Shown piece after piece: positions 8,152-17,921 of a stretch of 64,000 nucleotides of DNA. The stretch covers positions 1 through 64,000 of the forward strand of contig NZ_UNRC01000007.1 of NCBI RefSeq assembly GCF_900537065.1, read 5' to 3'. Source of the stretch: Sphingorhabdus sp. Alg239-R122 (lineage in GTDB: Bacteria > Pseudomonadota > Alphaproteobacteria > Sphingomonadales > Sphingomonadaceae). The notes below the pieces were generated by a model, which did not search any database, was not told the origin of the DNA, and worked only from the letters and a program-made list of their open reading frames with translations. The stretch's first letter is position 1; each line of letters starts with the position of its first letter. A program made the translations under genes and the position numbers.

Positions 8152-9189
8152 TTAATCCATGCGTGGTTTTGGTGCGGGTGTTCCCGAAAAGCGCGGGGCA
8201 GGGGCGGGCTGCAACACACCGTCCACTGTCAGATAGGTCTCGCGGACCTTGTTGTGCGGATGCTCCGGCGCTTCGGTCAGACTAAGCACCGGCGCGAAGC
8301 ACGTATCCTTATGTTCCATAAGCGCACACCATTCATCACGGGTTTTTGTGTGAAACATCACTGCAAGCTTTTGTTTAAGAGGTTTCCAGCTTTGCGGGTC
8401 CATCTGCATATCGAAATCTGGATCATCTTCCAGTCCGGCACATTTGCGCAGTTCAGTATAAAATTGTGGTTCTATTGCGCCCACAGAGACATATTTGCCA
8501 TCGGCGGTTTCATATGTGTCGTAAAAATGCGCACCGGTGTCGAGCAAGTTGAGGCCGCGTTCGTCATGCCACATTCCACTGGCCATAAAGCTGTATGTCA
8601 TGGCGCTGAGTACGGCGGATCCATCGGTCATCGCGCAATCAATAACCTGTCCCTGGCCGGTTTTTTGCGCAGACAATATGCCCGCAAGCATGCCAAAGGC
8701 CATCATCATACCGCCGCCGCCAAAATCGCCCACTGCGTTAACGGGCGGAGTCGGCTTTTCATTCGCCCGGCCATAGCTGTGTAGCGCGCCTGATAGTGCG
8801 ATATAGTTAATGTCATGACCGGCATAGGGCGCATAGGGCCCCGTCTGTCCCCAGCCAGTCATACGGCCATAGACAAGCGCTGGATTATCCTGCAGCAGCT
8901 CATCCGGGCCAAGGCCAAGCCGTTCCATCACACCGGGGCGGAAGCCTTCAATCAGGCCATCTGCTCCCTTGATGAGGCCTTGCAATTTGCTGATATCTGC
9001 ATTGGATTTCAGATCCAGTTCAACTCTCTCACGTGACCGGTTCAGTATATCTTTGGGAAGACCGCGCATGTCCGGTTTTTCAACACGGATGACGTGGGCG
9101 CCATGGTCGGCCAACATCATGGCAGCAAAGGGGGCAGGGCCAATCCCGGCCATTTCCACAATCGTCAATCCGTCGAGCGCACCGGGCAT
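8152..9189 (-). CDS. Alpha-methylacyl-CoA racemase (family III CoA-transferase fold)
   Basis: 345-residue protein that would interconvert (R)- and (S)-2-methylacyl-CoA esters for beta-oxidation of branched chains or sterol side chains. The catalytic pair of the racemase subgroup is visible: His125 in AGHDINYIALSG and Asp155 in VGDFGGGG. These mark it as a racemase rather than a CoA-transferase. The ATG at 9189 has a near-perfect GGAGGA site 4 nt upstream; an ATG 12 nt earlier contains that site and is rejected. It sits ahead of an SBF-type transporter, which hints at steroid or isoprenoid-acid metabolism (inference). Confidence 0.85.
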   Translation of the reverse strand: MPGALDGLTIVEMAGIGPAPFAAMMLADHGAHVIRVEKPDMRGLPKDILNRSRERVELDLKSNADISKLQGLIKGADGLIEGFRPGVMERLGLGPDELLQDNPALVYGRMTGWGQTGPYAPYAGHDINYIALSGALHSYGRANEKPTPPVNAVGDFGGGGMMMAFGMLAGILSAQKTGQGQVIDCAMTDGSAVLSAMTYSFMASGMWHDERGLNLLDTGAHFYDTYETADGKYVSVGAIEPQFYTELRKCAGLEDDPDFDMQMDPQSWKPLKQKLAVMFHTKTRDEWCALMEHKDTCFAPVLSLTEAPEHPHNKVRETYLTVDGVLQPAPAPRFSGTPAPKPRMD

Positions 9190-9215
9190 AGCTTCCTCCA
9201 TAAAGACTTCCGTTA

Positions 9216-9243
9216 CATTATGGTTTTGCCGGGAAATGGTAAA
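9216..9243 (-). promoter_or_regulatory. Candidate sigma-70 promoter for the racemase gene
   Basis: On the minus strand TTTACC and ATAATG are separated by 16 nt, and ATAATG ends 26 nt before the racemase start codon. Both boxes differ from consensus, so this is a tentative reading. Confidence 0.3.
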
Positions 9244-9302
9244 GTGATTTAAGTGACCAGTTAAATACCGGGTTCGTAGAATTAATGTCCCACAGCACGG
9301 TA

Positions 9303-9335
9303 TAAATAAAAAGGGGAGGCCGAAGCCTCCCCTTT
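9303..9335 (-). terminator. Rho-independent terminator of the TonB receptor gene
   Basis: Read on the minus strand, a 9-bp GC-rich stem (AGGGGAGGC/GCCTCCCCT) closes a TTCG tetraloop and is followed by TTTTTATTTA. It begins about 22 nt after the receptor stop codon. The ultra-stable UUCG loop plus U-tract makes this the clearest terminator in the window. Confidence 0.9.
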
Positions 9336-9357
9336 CATAAAATTTATGTCAGTCAGA

Positions 9358-12024
9358 TCAGAATTTGAAACGGACCGTACCACCATATGTACGCGGCTGA
9401 TTTGGATAACCGGATATCGACTGTCCCTGGGCTACCGAGGGGAATATCGTCGAAATGTAGCGATCATCGAGAATGTTGCGGCCCCAGATGGAGAACTCCA
9501 GTCCCATATCCATCGCATAAGTGATCGATGCATTCACATTGTTCACTTCGCGTTGGAATTTCCTTGCTTCAATAATGGCGGGCGCAAAGTTTTGCGTTCC
9601 ATCGGGATTGGTACCGATAAAGTTGGTCAACCCGTTAATCACTTGCACACGAGATTCATATGCGTAGTCGCCCCGTATAATAATCCGATCGTAATTCGAC
9701 AGTTCTTTCTCCCACTGTGCGCCGAAAGATGCACTGATTGGATGAATGCCTGCAACAGTCGCACCAGAAAGATCACCGACTGGTGAGCCGACGAAGCTCT
9801 TATACGTCGGGTCAAGATATGTCAGCGCCAGATTGAGGGTCAGATCATCGTTTGGTTTCACGTAACCATCAAATTCAATACCGAATGTCTCTTGCTCACC
9901 TGCGTTAGACAGGACGAAGCTGGCACCGATGAAAGTGTTGGCCTGGAAGTTTTTGATATTCTGCTGGAAAATGGTGAGGTTGGCACCTGCCGAGTCCCAA
10001 CTACCCTTGATTCCCAACTCGTACACGGTTGACTCTTCAGGTAGGGCGAAACGTGTACCCGGCCTGAGATTGGGTGTTGCAAATCCTTGTGATACGACTT
10101 GTGCAAAATCGCCTGGCAGTGGACGACTGTCGCGTGACAGGTTCCATGAGCTTGCTTTGAAACCGGTCGCATAGCTTGCATACACATTCAGTGTATCACT
10201 CACCTCATACGCTATCCGTGCAATGTAAGTCACGTCATCATCGCGTGACTTGCCATTCTCTACTGCATTGGGGACATTCAGGATGGGTGGAAGAAACTGA
10301 AAGGGTCTCAAACCTGCAAACGGATTTGCAGCAGGGTTGTTCTGATTAGCAGTCGCGAATGCTTGAGAGCCTGCCTGAATTGCTCCGAATGCGGCCATAT
10401 TCCCGGCGGCAAAAGCTCCGATTTCGGCCGCTGTAGCTGATCGGCCAAGGTTCAAGGCATTGCCAACACCCTGTGCCAGTGCTCCCTGGAACAACAACAG
10501 GTTCCGGGATCCCGCAAATTGCGGCGCGTCGAGGTCAACTGAAGAGAATGCTTCGGTGGAGAGACCGTTTGACGTTATGTCCTTCTTATCCTTGGTATAG
10601 TTTGCGCCCAGCGTTACTGTAAGTCGATCGGTAAGGTCGATATCAACCTGTCCGAACAGCGAATAGGCTTCGTTATCCTGCTGGAAATCGTTAAAGAAAC
10701 CCGTTCCTGCTGCAAAGAAACTACCATTCTGTGCACCGAGTAGTTGCTCGAGGGCATCGACGTTAAGAGCGCCTCCAGTAGCCCCTTGGATGAGCAAGTT
10801 GGCGTATGGCCGAAAGCCCGGGCCGTATATGACCTGATCAGCTACTTGCAGATCTTCATTAAAGTAATATCCGCCAACCAGAAAGTTGAACATCCCGTCA
10901 AGATCGCTGGCAAGACGCAGCTCCTGCGTAAAGGTCTTAATTTCGGCCTGACCGATATTCGCACCGCTAGCTACATCGGCACTGGTAAAATCGATGTCCT
11001 GGTTGGCATCAATGCTAGTATCACGATAGGCAGAAATGGAAGTGAGGGTGAGGGCACCGATATCATAGTCAACCTGGGCTGAGACGCCCCAGTTTTGAAC
11101 TTTGTTGAACGGGTCAACATCAGTAAAAGCAATATCGGCTAAGGGTGTACGGAAATCGTTGACTTCGCCGCCGATCGCTTCGATCGCCGCAGTCTCAGCC
11201 GAACGTGCGAGATTGACAACCCCGCAACATGTTTCGTCGATCTCATCATAATCTGCGATCAGGCGGATTTTCAGATTGTCACTGTTTTCGAACAACAATT
11301 GTCCGCGCGCGAACCAGCGATTACGATCGTTAAGGTCGTCGCCATTAAAACCGTTGGTGACGAACCCGTCACGGCGATTGTAACCAGCAGCAAAACTTGC
11401 CGCCACACTATCAGAAATCGGTCCGGTCACATACGCTTTGCCGACGAATGCATTGTAGTTTCCGTAAGAAGCTTCAAGATTGCCTCCGAATTCGAAGGAT
11501 GGTTCCGAGCTTACGAGCGAGATAACGCCCGCGCTTGCATTCTTGCCGAACAGCGTGGATTGCGGTCCACGCAGCACTTCGACACGCTGTAGATTAGGAA
11601 GATCGGAAATTTGTGAGATCGTGCGGCTGCGATAGACACCGTCCACGAACACTGCGACTGACGGCTCCAGTCCTAGATTATTACCATCGGTCCCGAATCC
11701 GCGAACTGCAAAGCTTGTGGCGAATGAACTCTGCAATTGCGACACCCGAAGTGAGGGCACCACGGATTGTAAATCTCCAATATCACGGATCTGCGCACGT
11801 TCAATCGTTTCAGCGGATGTCACGGATACTGCGACGGGGATTTCCTGCAAGGTTTGTTCGCGTTTGGTCGCTGTCACGATGATTACATTATCATCAACGA
11901 CTTCTTCTGCAGCGTCTTCTGCGGGCGCTGTATCCTGCGCCATAGCGGTGCCGGAGATGGCGATTGATGCGATGCCTGCGGTCGACATCAGCATGGTTTT
12001 GATAAACGGATTTACAGTTTTCAT
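9358..12024 (-). CDS. TonB-dependent outer-membrane receptor
   Basis: 888-residue receptor. A signal peptide ends at TAMAQ (about residue 30). An acidic linker and a TonB-box-like DNVIIVTATKR follow. The plug domain (about 55-170) contains VRGFG and VEVLRGPQSTLFGKNASAGV, and the 22-strand barrel ends in the aromatic VRFKF. This layout is typical of the many sphingomonad receptors for siderophores, sugars or aromatics; the ligand cannot be told here. The ATG at 12024 is chosen because AGGAAGGA lies 8 nt upstream and the signal peptide begins there. Monocistronic with a strong terminator. No regulator or sigma factor is adjacent. Confidence 0.95.
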   Translation of the reverse strand: MKTVNPFIKTMLMSTAGIASIAISGTAMAQDTAPAEDAAEEVVDDNVIIVTATKREQTLQEIPVAVSVTSAETIERAQIRDIGDLQSVVPSLRVSQLQSSFATSFAVRGFGTDGNNLGLEPSVAVFVDGVYRSRTISQISDLPNLQRVEVLRGPQSTLFGKNASAGVISLVSSEPSFEFGGNLEASYGNYNAFVGKAYVTGPISDSVAASFAAGYNRRDGFVTNGFNGDDLNDRNRWFARGQLLFENSDNLKIRLIADYDEIDETCCGVVNLARSAETAAIEAIGGEVNDFRTPLADIAFTDVDPFNKVQNWGVSAQVDYDIGALTLTSISAYRDTSIDANQDIDFTSADVASGANIGQAEIKTFTQELRLASDLDGMFNFLVGGYYFNEDLQVADQVIYGPGFRPYANLLIQGATGGALNVDALEQLLGAQNGSFFAAGTGFFNDFQQDNEAYSLFGQVDIDLTDRLTVTLGANYTKDKKDITSNGLSTEAFSSVDLDAPQFAGSRNLLLFQGALAQGVGNALNLGRSATAAEIGAFAAGNMAAFGAIQAGSQAFATANQNNPAANPFAGLRPFQFLPPILNVPNAVENGKSRDDDVTYIARIAYEVSDTLNVYASYATGFKASSWNLSRDSRPLPGDFAQVVSQGFATPNLRPGTRFALPEESTVYELGIKGSWDSAGANLTIFQQNIKNFQANTFIGASFVLSNAGEQETFGIEFDGYVKPNDDLTLNLALTYLDPTYKSFVGSPVGDLSGATVAGIHPISASFGAQWEKELSNYDRIIIRGDYAYESRVQVINGLTNFIGTNPDGTQNFAPAIIEARKFQREVNNVNASITYAMDMGLEFSIWGRNILDDRYISTIFPSVAQGQSISGYPNQPRTYGGTVRFKF

Positions 12025-12294
12025 GCGATTGTTCCTTCCTGAAGAACGATTTTTTTGGACATGCATGTTTTCATGATTGTCCCCAGTTAATTTCATTCTT
12101 TGCGCCGATTTTCTGAGCATGAAACCGTACGCATCACGCGATAGACTAGTTTTTTCAGGCGTTTCCCACAATAAAAAGCCGCGTATGCGCGGGAATTCCG
12201 CGATATGCGTGACATAAATGCAACGCAGCGTCAATTGCCGCTACGGCAAGCTTGCGTGGTGAGTCGCGATGTTTGTGGTGAATTTGAGAAAAAG

Positions 12295-12370
12295 TGGTGC
12301 CGAATATCCGACTCGAACGGATGACCTACCGCTTACAAGGCGGTTGCTCTACCAGCTGAGCTAATTCGGC
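12295..12370 (-). tRNA. tRNA-Thr (anticodon TGT)
   Basis: Complete cloverleaf on the minus strand. The acceptor stem is GCCGAAT/ATTCGGC, the D-loop holds AGCTGGTAGAG, the anticodon stem ACCGC/GCGGT encloses CTTGTAA, and the T arm contains GTTCGAGTC. Discriminator A and an encoded CCA (12295-12297). The anticodon TGT reads ACA threonine codons. Confidence 0.97.
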
Positions 12371-12417
12371 GCTCTTTTTGAACCATTGTCCGGTCCGACT
12401 GGAAACGCCTCCTATAC

Positions 12418-13290
12418 TCAAAAAACACCAAAGGTCCACCCCTCAGTTGCAGCAATTTGCTCATTCATGGCTTTTGGTGCCCAAAGCGCCCTGTTTTCAG
12501 CGGCCTTTGCCAGCCACGCTGCCGTCATCAGCGCATCGGTTTTGTGATCATCATATTCGGCCAATGGACTGTGCGGTTCAACCCCCAGCGCATCAAGCGC
12601 CTTATCTAGGGATCCGCGGTCACGCAGCTTGGTGCGCCCGCGCGTCAGGCCAGCATTGACCGCGGCAATGCTGGTATAGATCTCCACGATAAGCGGACCT
12701 TTTGCCGGTACGGGGTCAAATGGCCATATCGGAATTCTGCTTTCAAGCCGGTGCAAAACGCGCATTCCTGTCAGGCTGGATTTACCGACCTGTGCTGCAC
12801 CGACAAGATTGAAACAGCTATATGGGTTGGCAAGCTGTTGGATACGCGATTGCTCTTCCACCATGCGCAGTCGTCCAGACCGGACCTGCCCATAAGCGTT
12901 GCCCAAATAACCGGCATGGCGAAAATATTCGCGCAACTGCGGGTGCTCCACGATACTGCGTGCGGATAAATATAGGTCATCGGAGCATATGTCATCAACC
13001 AGTGCCCACAGCGCTTTTGCGCTTTCGGGGCTGTTATTCCATCCGGGGAAATAAGCCTCCTGGTCCGTGAAGGGCAGTGCGGCAGATAGGTCGATGCCGA
13101 TTAGTATGTCGGACCCGATGCGCGCCTGTTCCACAAGCCATTCCAACGCACCTTCGCGGCTCCAGCCATGTTCGTTTTCAATCAGAGCCGGTTTTTTGTC
13201 TGGTCCCATCACAGCCAGTGCAATGCCGTTGGGCCGCGCGACATTCTGGCCGGACCAGTCGAAACAGGCTGTATGGGTAAATCGGCGCAT
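12418..13290 (-). CDS. DUF429-like (RNase H-fold) protein of unknown function
   Basis: A 290-residue soluble protein. An early acidic motif CFDWSG, the LIGIDLSAALPF strand and a late DDHKTDALMTAAWLA helix follow the arrangement of acidic residues in RNase H-like DUF429 proteins, for which a nuclease role has only been predicted. The ATG at 13290 places the first motif at the usual distance; an upstream ATG at 13332 adds a basic stretch without support. Ribosome site weak. It lies between tRNA-Thr and the channel-like protein, on the same strand as the latter. Confidence 0.6.
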   Translation of the reverse strand: MRRFTHTACFDWSGQNVARPNGIALAVMGPDKKPALIENEHGWSREGALEWLVEQARIGSDILIGIDLSAALPFTDQEAYFPGWNNSPESAKALWALVDDICSDDLYLSARSIVEHPQLREYFRHAGYLGNAYGQVRSGRLRMVEEQSRIQQLANPYSCFNLVGAAQVGKSSLTGMRVLHRLESRIPIWPFDPVPAKGPLIVEIYTSIAAVNAGLTRGRTKLRDRGSLDKALDALGVEPHSPLAEYDDHKTDALMTAAWLAKAAENRALWAPKAMNEQIAATEGWTFGVF

Positions 13291-13335
13291 GGGGAGCTTT
13301 CTGCGCTGCCTGCGCACAAATGGAAAGCCCATAAA

Positions 13336-13368
13336 GAACGGGCGGATGATTTCTCACCCGCCCCGTTC
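13336..13368 (-). terminator. Stable hairpin with GAAA loop downstream of channel-like gene
   Basis: On the minus strand a 14-bp stem with one bulged G closes a GAAA tetraloop and is followed by a short TTTA. It starts 18 nt after the stop codon of the upstream gene. The U-tract is poor, so it may act as a weak terminator or as an mRNA 3'-end stabiliser. Confidence 0.5.
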
Positions 13369-13385
13369 ATAAAGACGTGAAGCTA

Positions 13386-14621
13386 TCAGGCTTTGGGTGT
13401 CTTGTTTTCTTCCGCCGCAGTTGCAGGTGCCGGATTGTTGTCAATGGCTGGTCGCGCGTCAGCTGCATCCTGCATTTTCTTGAGCTGGCGGGCCGCTGCC
13501 TCGCGGCCGCCCAAGCCGAACGCAATGGCGCTGGCCACGGCGGCTGCAAATACAAAGCCGCTAAAGGCGATGATCACGATCTGCTCACCAATCTGCATAT
13601 GCGTGAGACCCATGAACGTGGCCACTGCAATGATCAGATATTTGAGCATGGTGGAAATCAACCCGTTTTCACCGGTTGTGCTGGCGACCAGATTGGAAAT
13701 CAGGTTTGCCAGCATAACGCCGACTGCGATGATGACGCTGCCAAAGACAACGCGTCCGCCCAAATCAAGTATCTCGTTCAGGATGGTGGTGAGCTCGGGG
13801 AATGCCAGCAGCCGCGTTGCTGCAATCGCGCCGAATAGCACGATGGCAAGCTGTGCGATCCGGCCGACAAGGCTGGATACTGGCAGTGAAGATGGCAATA
13901 TGCCGACTGATGCGATTGCCTGGTCCGCGCCCATATTGGCGAGGATCTGTTTCATCAAATCCGCTGCCCAGCGGCCCAGGAAGAAAGACAGGCCGAGCAG
14001 GATGGCTGCACCAAATACCCGCGGAATGGCCGCAGCGACATTTTGCAGAATTTCCGTTGCCGGTCCTGAAATCGCCTCAACCTGAAGCACGCCAAGCGCG
14101 CCAATGGCCACTACGATCATAATGAGCGCGAACACGACATTGGCAATTGTCTTGCTGATCGTTGAGCTGCCCGTGACTTCTGTTACGCCGCCGCGCGCTG
14201 CCCATTTGTCCAGATCAACCGTGGCCAGAGTGGTTTCGATAAGCTGCCGCACAATACGGGCGATAATCAGGCCAACAAAGAAGAACAGCCCCGCGCCCAG
14301 CAGGTTTGGCAGGAAATCGGTGATATCACGCAGCATGGTATCAATCGGCCCGATCACATTGTCGAGCCGGAATACCTGCAGGATTGCAACGATACCGAAC
14401 AGCCAGACGAGTAACGACACGATCTTGCCGATCGACAGGCCAACAGTTTCGCCGCTACTTGTTTTGGTTTGCAGCAGTGAAATGCGGTCAACCATCTTCG
14501 CAGCTGCCCATTTGGCGACTGTCGCCAATATCCATGTGATGGCCAGTATGGCGATTGCCCATAGAATTTTCTCTATGATATCGCCGTCAATGGCATAGCT
14601 GCCAATATAAAATGAATTCAT
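13386..14621 (-). CDS. Mechanosensitive-channel-like membrane protein (conserved TM-helix repeat)
   Basis: 411-residue protein with about ten to eleven hydrophobic segments, in repeated units with GAGLFFFVGLIIARIVR and GAAILLGLSFFLGRWAAD-type helices. These match the conserved TM-helix repeats (PF05552) found in proteins annotated as mechanosensitive ion channels. I cannot see the soluble beta domain typical of MscS, so channel activity is uncertain. The C-terminus is a short charged tail rich in Ala/Pro/Asn. Expressed alone, with a hairpin downstream. Confidence 0.75.
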   Translation of the reverse strand: MNSFYIGSYAIDGDIIEKILWAIAILAITWILATVAKWAAAKMVDRISLLQTKTSSGETVGLSIGKIVSLLVWLFGIVAILQVFRLDNVIGPIDTMLRDITDFLPNLLGAGLFFFVGLIIARIVRQLIETTLATVDLDKWAARGGVTEVTGSSTISKTIANVVFALIMIVVAIGALGVLQVEAISGPATEILQNVAAAIPRVFGAAILLGLSFFLGRWAADLMKQILANMGADQAIASVGILPSSLPVSSLVGRIAQLAIVLFGAIAATRLLAFPELTTILNEILDLGGRVVFGSVIIAVGVMLANLISNLVASTTGENGLISTMLKYLIIAVATFMGLTHMQIGEQIVIIAFSGFVFAAAVASAIAFGLGGREAAARQLKKMQDAADARPAIDNNPAPATAAEENKTPKA

Positions 14622-14717
14622 CTTTTCAGACCCCCTCTATTTTCGGCACGGTTTTTGTCGCACCATTGCCGCTCGCGATAGCATAAAGGGGTAACATATA
14701 ACAGGCCGCCCTGTGGA

Positions 14718-16073
14718 TTATTGCGATTCTGCAACGATTTGCCGTGTAAATTCTTCTATATTGAATCGTGCTTCCCGCGTGTCATAGCCGCGCCGGACAA
14801 TCACCATATCCATTGAAGGGATAATGATCAGATACTGGCCGCGATTGCCAAAGCCTGCAAATGTATCTGCAGGTATGCCTTCCGATTTGTTCATGAGCCA
14901 AAAGGTCGCGCCATAGCCGAACCGCCGATCAGGCTGCGGTCCTGATGGTGCAGCAACATAGGCGCGCCAGCTTTCCGGCAGCAGACGCTGTTCCTCTCCC
15001 CGCGCATTTTTCCAGATACCGTTGTTCAGGTATAGCTGCCCCAGCCGTGTCAGATCACGTGCGGTGGTCCATACCTGACTGGACAGTATGTAATTATCCT
15101 GCCAGTCGGTTTCGGCATAGGTGCGTGTCATGCCTATTGCGCGGAAAAATGCATAGGGATCAAAACCGTCATATTGCGCCTGCGCACCGCGCACGGCCAT
15201 GAGCGTGTCATTATTGGCATAACGAAAATATGTGCCGGGTCTGCGGATCAGCGGCCAGCTTGTGCTACGCTGCCCGACACTTGCCGCGCCCATGTAGATT
15301 GGATCGGTGCGATTGCCTGCTGTATCGCTGTATAGCCCGCTCGCCATACGCATCAGGTTATCAAGCGTTATGGTTTTTCTGCTATCACCAAAGCTCTGCC
15401 ATTCAGGCACCTGTACAGGCTTTTTCACGTCAATGCCGCCGCTTAGTACGGCATGACCGATCAGGGTGCCTGCAATGGACTTGGCCACGGACCAGGTCCG
15501 TTGTCCCGTATGTTTATCGTGGCCGGGCATATAGGCCTCACCCATAATTTTCCCGCCGCGCATGACGAGTGCAGCGCTGGTTTTGCCGCCAAAGCTGCCG
15601 TTCACGGCCTGTAATGCAAGTGCGTTCATGGCTTTGTCTGGAGATACGGCATTCGCATCCCCCATCGGCCAGGGCAGTTCATCATGAAAGTCGCGAAGTT
15701 TGACCGCTGCACCTGTTTTTATGCCGCCGAAACCCACGGGCAGCGAAGTGCAGCCTGTACGGCGGTTCCACACGGCAATACGTGGCGGTGCATTATCGGC
15801 ATACGTAACTTTTACCTGCCGCTCTGTTTCATCAATTTCAGTTTTCAGCGTAGGAACGATACTCGCAATGCGCGGATATATGCCTGTCAGTTCATCGCGT
15901 GTAATATTTTCTAGCGTCTTACCGCCATTCCATAGGCCGGAACAGGTGAATTGCGCTTTATATCCTGCCGCAAGAGCGTGATTATAGAGCAGGTCATCCG
16001 CATTGTCCTGCGCTGCCACAGGTGCAACGGCAAATACCGTAACAATAAGCGTGCTAGCTATCCTTTTTCGCAT
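14718..16073 (-). CDS. Serine hydrolase of the beta-lactamase/penicillin-binding (class C) fold
   Basis: 451-residue exported protein with signal peptide ending VAAQ (about residue 22). The SxxK nucleophile motif is SVAK at 195-198, inside WSVAKSIAG. The second motif Y-A-N is near residue 286 (FRYANND). Such 6-aminohexanoate-hydrolase/esterase-like members usually act as amidases or esterases rather than resistance enzymes. The start overlaps the end of rarA by 20 nt, so the genes are probably translationally coupled. Ribosome site GGGAG about 10 nt upstream. Confidence 0.85.
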   Translation of the reverse strand: MRKRIASTLIVTVFAVAPVAAQDNADDLLYNHALAAGYKAQFTCSGLWNGGKTLENITRDELTGIYPRIASIVPTLKTEIDETERQVKVTYADNAPPRIAVWNRRTGCTSLPVGFGGIKTGAAVKLRDFHDELPWPMGDANAVSPDKAMNALALQAVNGSFGGKTSAALVMRGGKIMGEAYMPGHDKHTGQRTWSVAKSIAGTLIGHAVLSGGIDVKKPVQVPEWQSFGDSRKTITLDNLMRMASGLYSDTAGNRTDPIYMGAASVGQRSTSWPLIRRPGTYFRYANNDTLMAVRGAQAQYDGFDPYAFFRAIGMTRTYAETDWQDNYILSSQVWTTARDLTRLGQLYLNNGIWKNARGEEQRLLPESWRAYVAAPSGPQPDRRFGYGATFWLMNKSEGIPADTFAGFGNRGQYLIIIPSMDMVIVRRGYDTREARFNIEEFTRQIVAESQ

Positions 16074-17373
16074 TTCTGAGTTTCTCCCAATAGGCTATGC
16101 GTTCGGCAATCTTGCGTTCAAATCCGCGCTCTACCGGAGCATAATAGGTCTGTGGTTCCATTTCCTGCGGCCAGTAATTATCACCGGAAAAGCCGTGTTT
16201 GCTTTCATGATCATAGCTATAGTCTTTGCCATAACCAATATCTTTCATCAGCTTGGTGGGAGCATTTAATATATTCTGCGGCGGCATGAGCGAACCGGTT
16301 TCCTTGGCAGATTTCCATGCCGCTTTTTGTGCTGTATAGGCTGCATTGGATTTGGGGGCAGTCGCAAGGTAAATACACGCCTGTGCAATTGCGAGCTCTC
16401 CTTCAGGGCTGCCGAGAAATTCATAGGCATCCTTTGCGGCAAGACACTGGTGCAGGGCTTCTGGATCGGCCAAGCCTATATCTTCAACCGCCATACGTAC
16501 AAGCCGGCGCAGCACATATAGCGGTTCTTCCCCGGCGACCAGCATCCGCGCTAGATAGTAGAGCGCAGCCTGCGGATCGGATCCGCGTACCGATTTATGC
16601 AGCGCAGAAATCAGGTTGTAATGGCCCTCACGATCCTTGTCATATACCGCTACACGGCGTTGCAGGAAACTCGCCAGTCCCGCCGGATCAAGCGGTTTGC
16701 CGATGTTTACCGAAAAAAGCGTTTCGGCCTGGTTTAGCAGGAAACGGCCATCACCATCTGCGCTGGCGATCAGGGCATCGCGTGCGTCGCCATCAACAGG
16801 TAGTCCCCTTTCCATCAGTTTTTCAGCGCGATGGAGCAGTTCACCCAGCGCGTCGGCATCCAGACGGTTGAGGATCAACACTTGTGCGCGGCTGAGCAAG
16901 GCTGCGTTCAATTCAAAACTGGGGTTTTCGGTGGTCGCCCCGACCAGCGTCACCGTTCCTTTTTCGACATAGGGCAGGAATCCGTCCTGCTGCGCGCGGT
17001 TGAAACGGTGAATCTCATCTACGAAAAGCAGTGTTTTCTTGCCCGTACGCGCATATTGCTCGGCCTCGGCAAAGGCTTTTTTAAGGTCGGCAACGCCGGA
17101 GAATACGGCGGATATGGCCTTGTAATGCATGCCGACCGCGCCCGCGAGCAGGCGCGCTATGGTGGTCTTGCCTGTGCCTGGCGGTCCCCAGAATATGATG
17201 GAGGACAATTTGCCGGCTGCGACCATTCGGCCGATTGCACCATCAGGCCCGGTAATATGCTCCTGCCCGATCACTTCATTCAGAGTATTGGGGCGCAGCC
17301 TGTCGGCCAGCGGTCCGCCGCTATCTACACTATCCTCTATGATATTCTCGTCATGGCCAAAAAGATCACTCAT
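16054..17373 (-). CDS. rarA: Replication-associated recombination protein A (AAA+ ATPase)
   Basis: RarA/MgsA, related to the clamp loader and eukaryotic WRNIP1, acts at stalled replication forks. The protein has 439 residues. Walker A GPPGTGKT is at 63-70, Walker B LLFVDEIHRFN around 115, and sensor 1 GATTENPSFELN follows. The C-terminal MgsA domain contains MPPQNILNAPTKLMKD and DYSYDHESKHGFSGDNY. Length and motifs are canonical. AAGG lies 8 nt before the ATG. Confidence 0.95.
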   Translation of the reverse strand: MSDLFGHDENIIEDSVDSGGPLADRLRPNTLNEVIGQEHITGPDGAIGRMVAAGKLSSIIFWGPPGTGKTTIARLLAGAVGMHYKAISAVFSGVADLKKAFAEAEQYARTGKKTLLFVDEIHRFNRAQQDGFLPYVEKGTVTLVGATTENPSFELNAALLSRAQVLILNRLDADALGELLHRAEKLMERGLPVDGDARDALIASADGDGRFLLNQAETLFSVNIGKPLDPAGLASFLQRRVAVYDKDREGHYNLISALHKSVRGSDPQAALYYLARMLVAGEEPLYVLRRLVRMAVEDIGLADPEALHQCLAAKDAYEFLGSPEGELAIAQACIYLATAPKSNAAYTAQKAAWKSAKETGSLMPPQNILNAPTKLMKDIGYGKDYSYDHESKHGFSGDNYWPQEMEPQTYYAPVERGFERKIAERIAYWEKLRNAKKDS

Positions 17374-17476
17374 GGCAGGGACCTTAAAACATAACCGGGG
17401 TGTGTTACAGACCGAATTTGCAGCGCAACAATATTACGTATATAGACAGTTGCATAAAAATAAGAGGAGAGGGAAT

Positions 17477-17914
17477 ATGGATATAACAGTGAAAACACCT
17501 TGGCACCTTTGGGTGGTGGGCATCGTATCATTATTGTGGAACAGCATAGGTGCCTATGACTATTTCATGACACAGACGAACAATGCCGAATATCTGAAAG
17601 ATTTTACAGAAGTGCAGTTGAATCATTTTGCTGCCTATCCTGCCTGGGTCCAGGGCGCATGGGCATTGGGCGTATGGGGCGCATTGCTGGGATCAATATT
17701 ATTGCTGGCACGCAGTCGGTTTGCGGTTCCCGTGTTTGCAATCTCACTTTTGGGATTGGCATTATCCACATTATATAACTTTATTCTAGCAGATGTGAAG
17801 TTGACCGAAATTGCAGGACCAGAAGCCCTGTATTTTACGATTTTTATCTGGGTCGTGGCAATCGCACTCTGGCTATATGCACGCGCACAGCGTGCAAATG
17901 GCGTCCTGCGCTGA
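17477..17914 (+). CDS. Four-TM membrane protein, unknown function
   Basis: 145-residue protein with four hydrophobic helices (about 11-29, 58-80, 85-105 and 115-137). WHLWVVGIVSLLWNSIGAYDYFMT at the start is a pattern seen in small sphingomonad proteins sometimes annotated as sugar transporters without proof; I assign no function. The ATG at 17477 has GGAGAGGG upstream. The open frame extends 5' into the rarA promoter region but that part is non-coding. Converges with the glycosyltransferase gene. Confidence 0.75.
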   Translation: MDITVKTPWHLWVVGIVSLLWNSIGAYDYFMTQTNNAEYLKDFTEVQLNHFAAYPAWVQGAWALGVWGALLGSILLLARSRFAVPVFAISLLGLALSTLYNFILADVKLTEIAGPEALYFTIFIWVVAIALWLYARAQRANGVLR

Positions 17915-17921
17915 GCGGTAA

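Noticed and set aside
8142-8219. ATG-started N-terminal extension of the SBF transporter
   Set aside because: It overlaps the racemase gene by about 70 nt and begins with Cys/Pro/His-rich residues unlike transporter N-termini.
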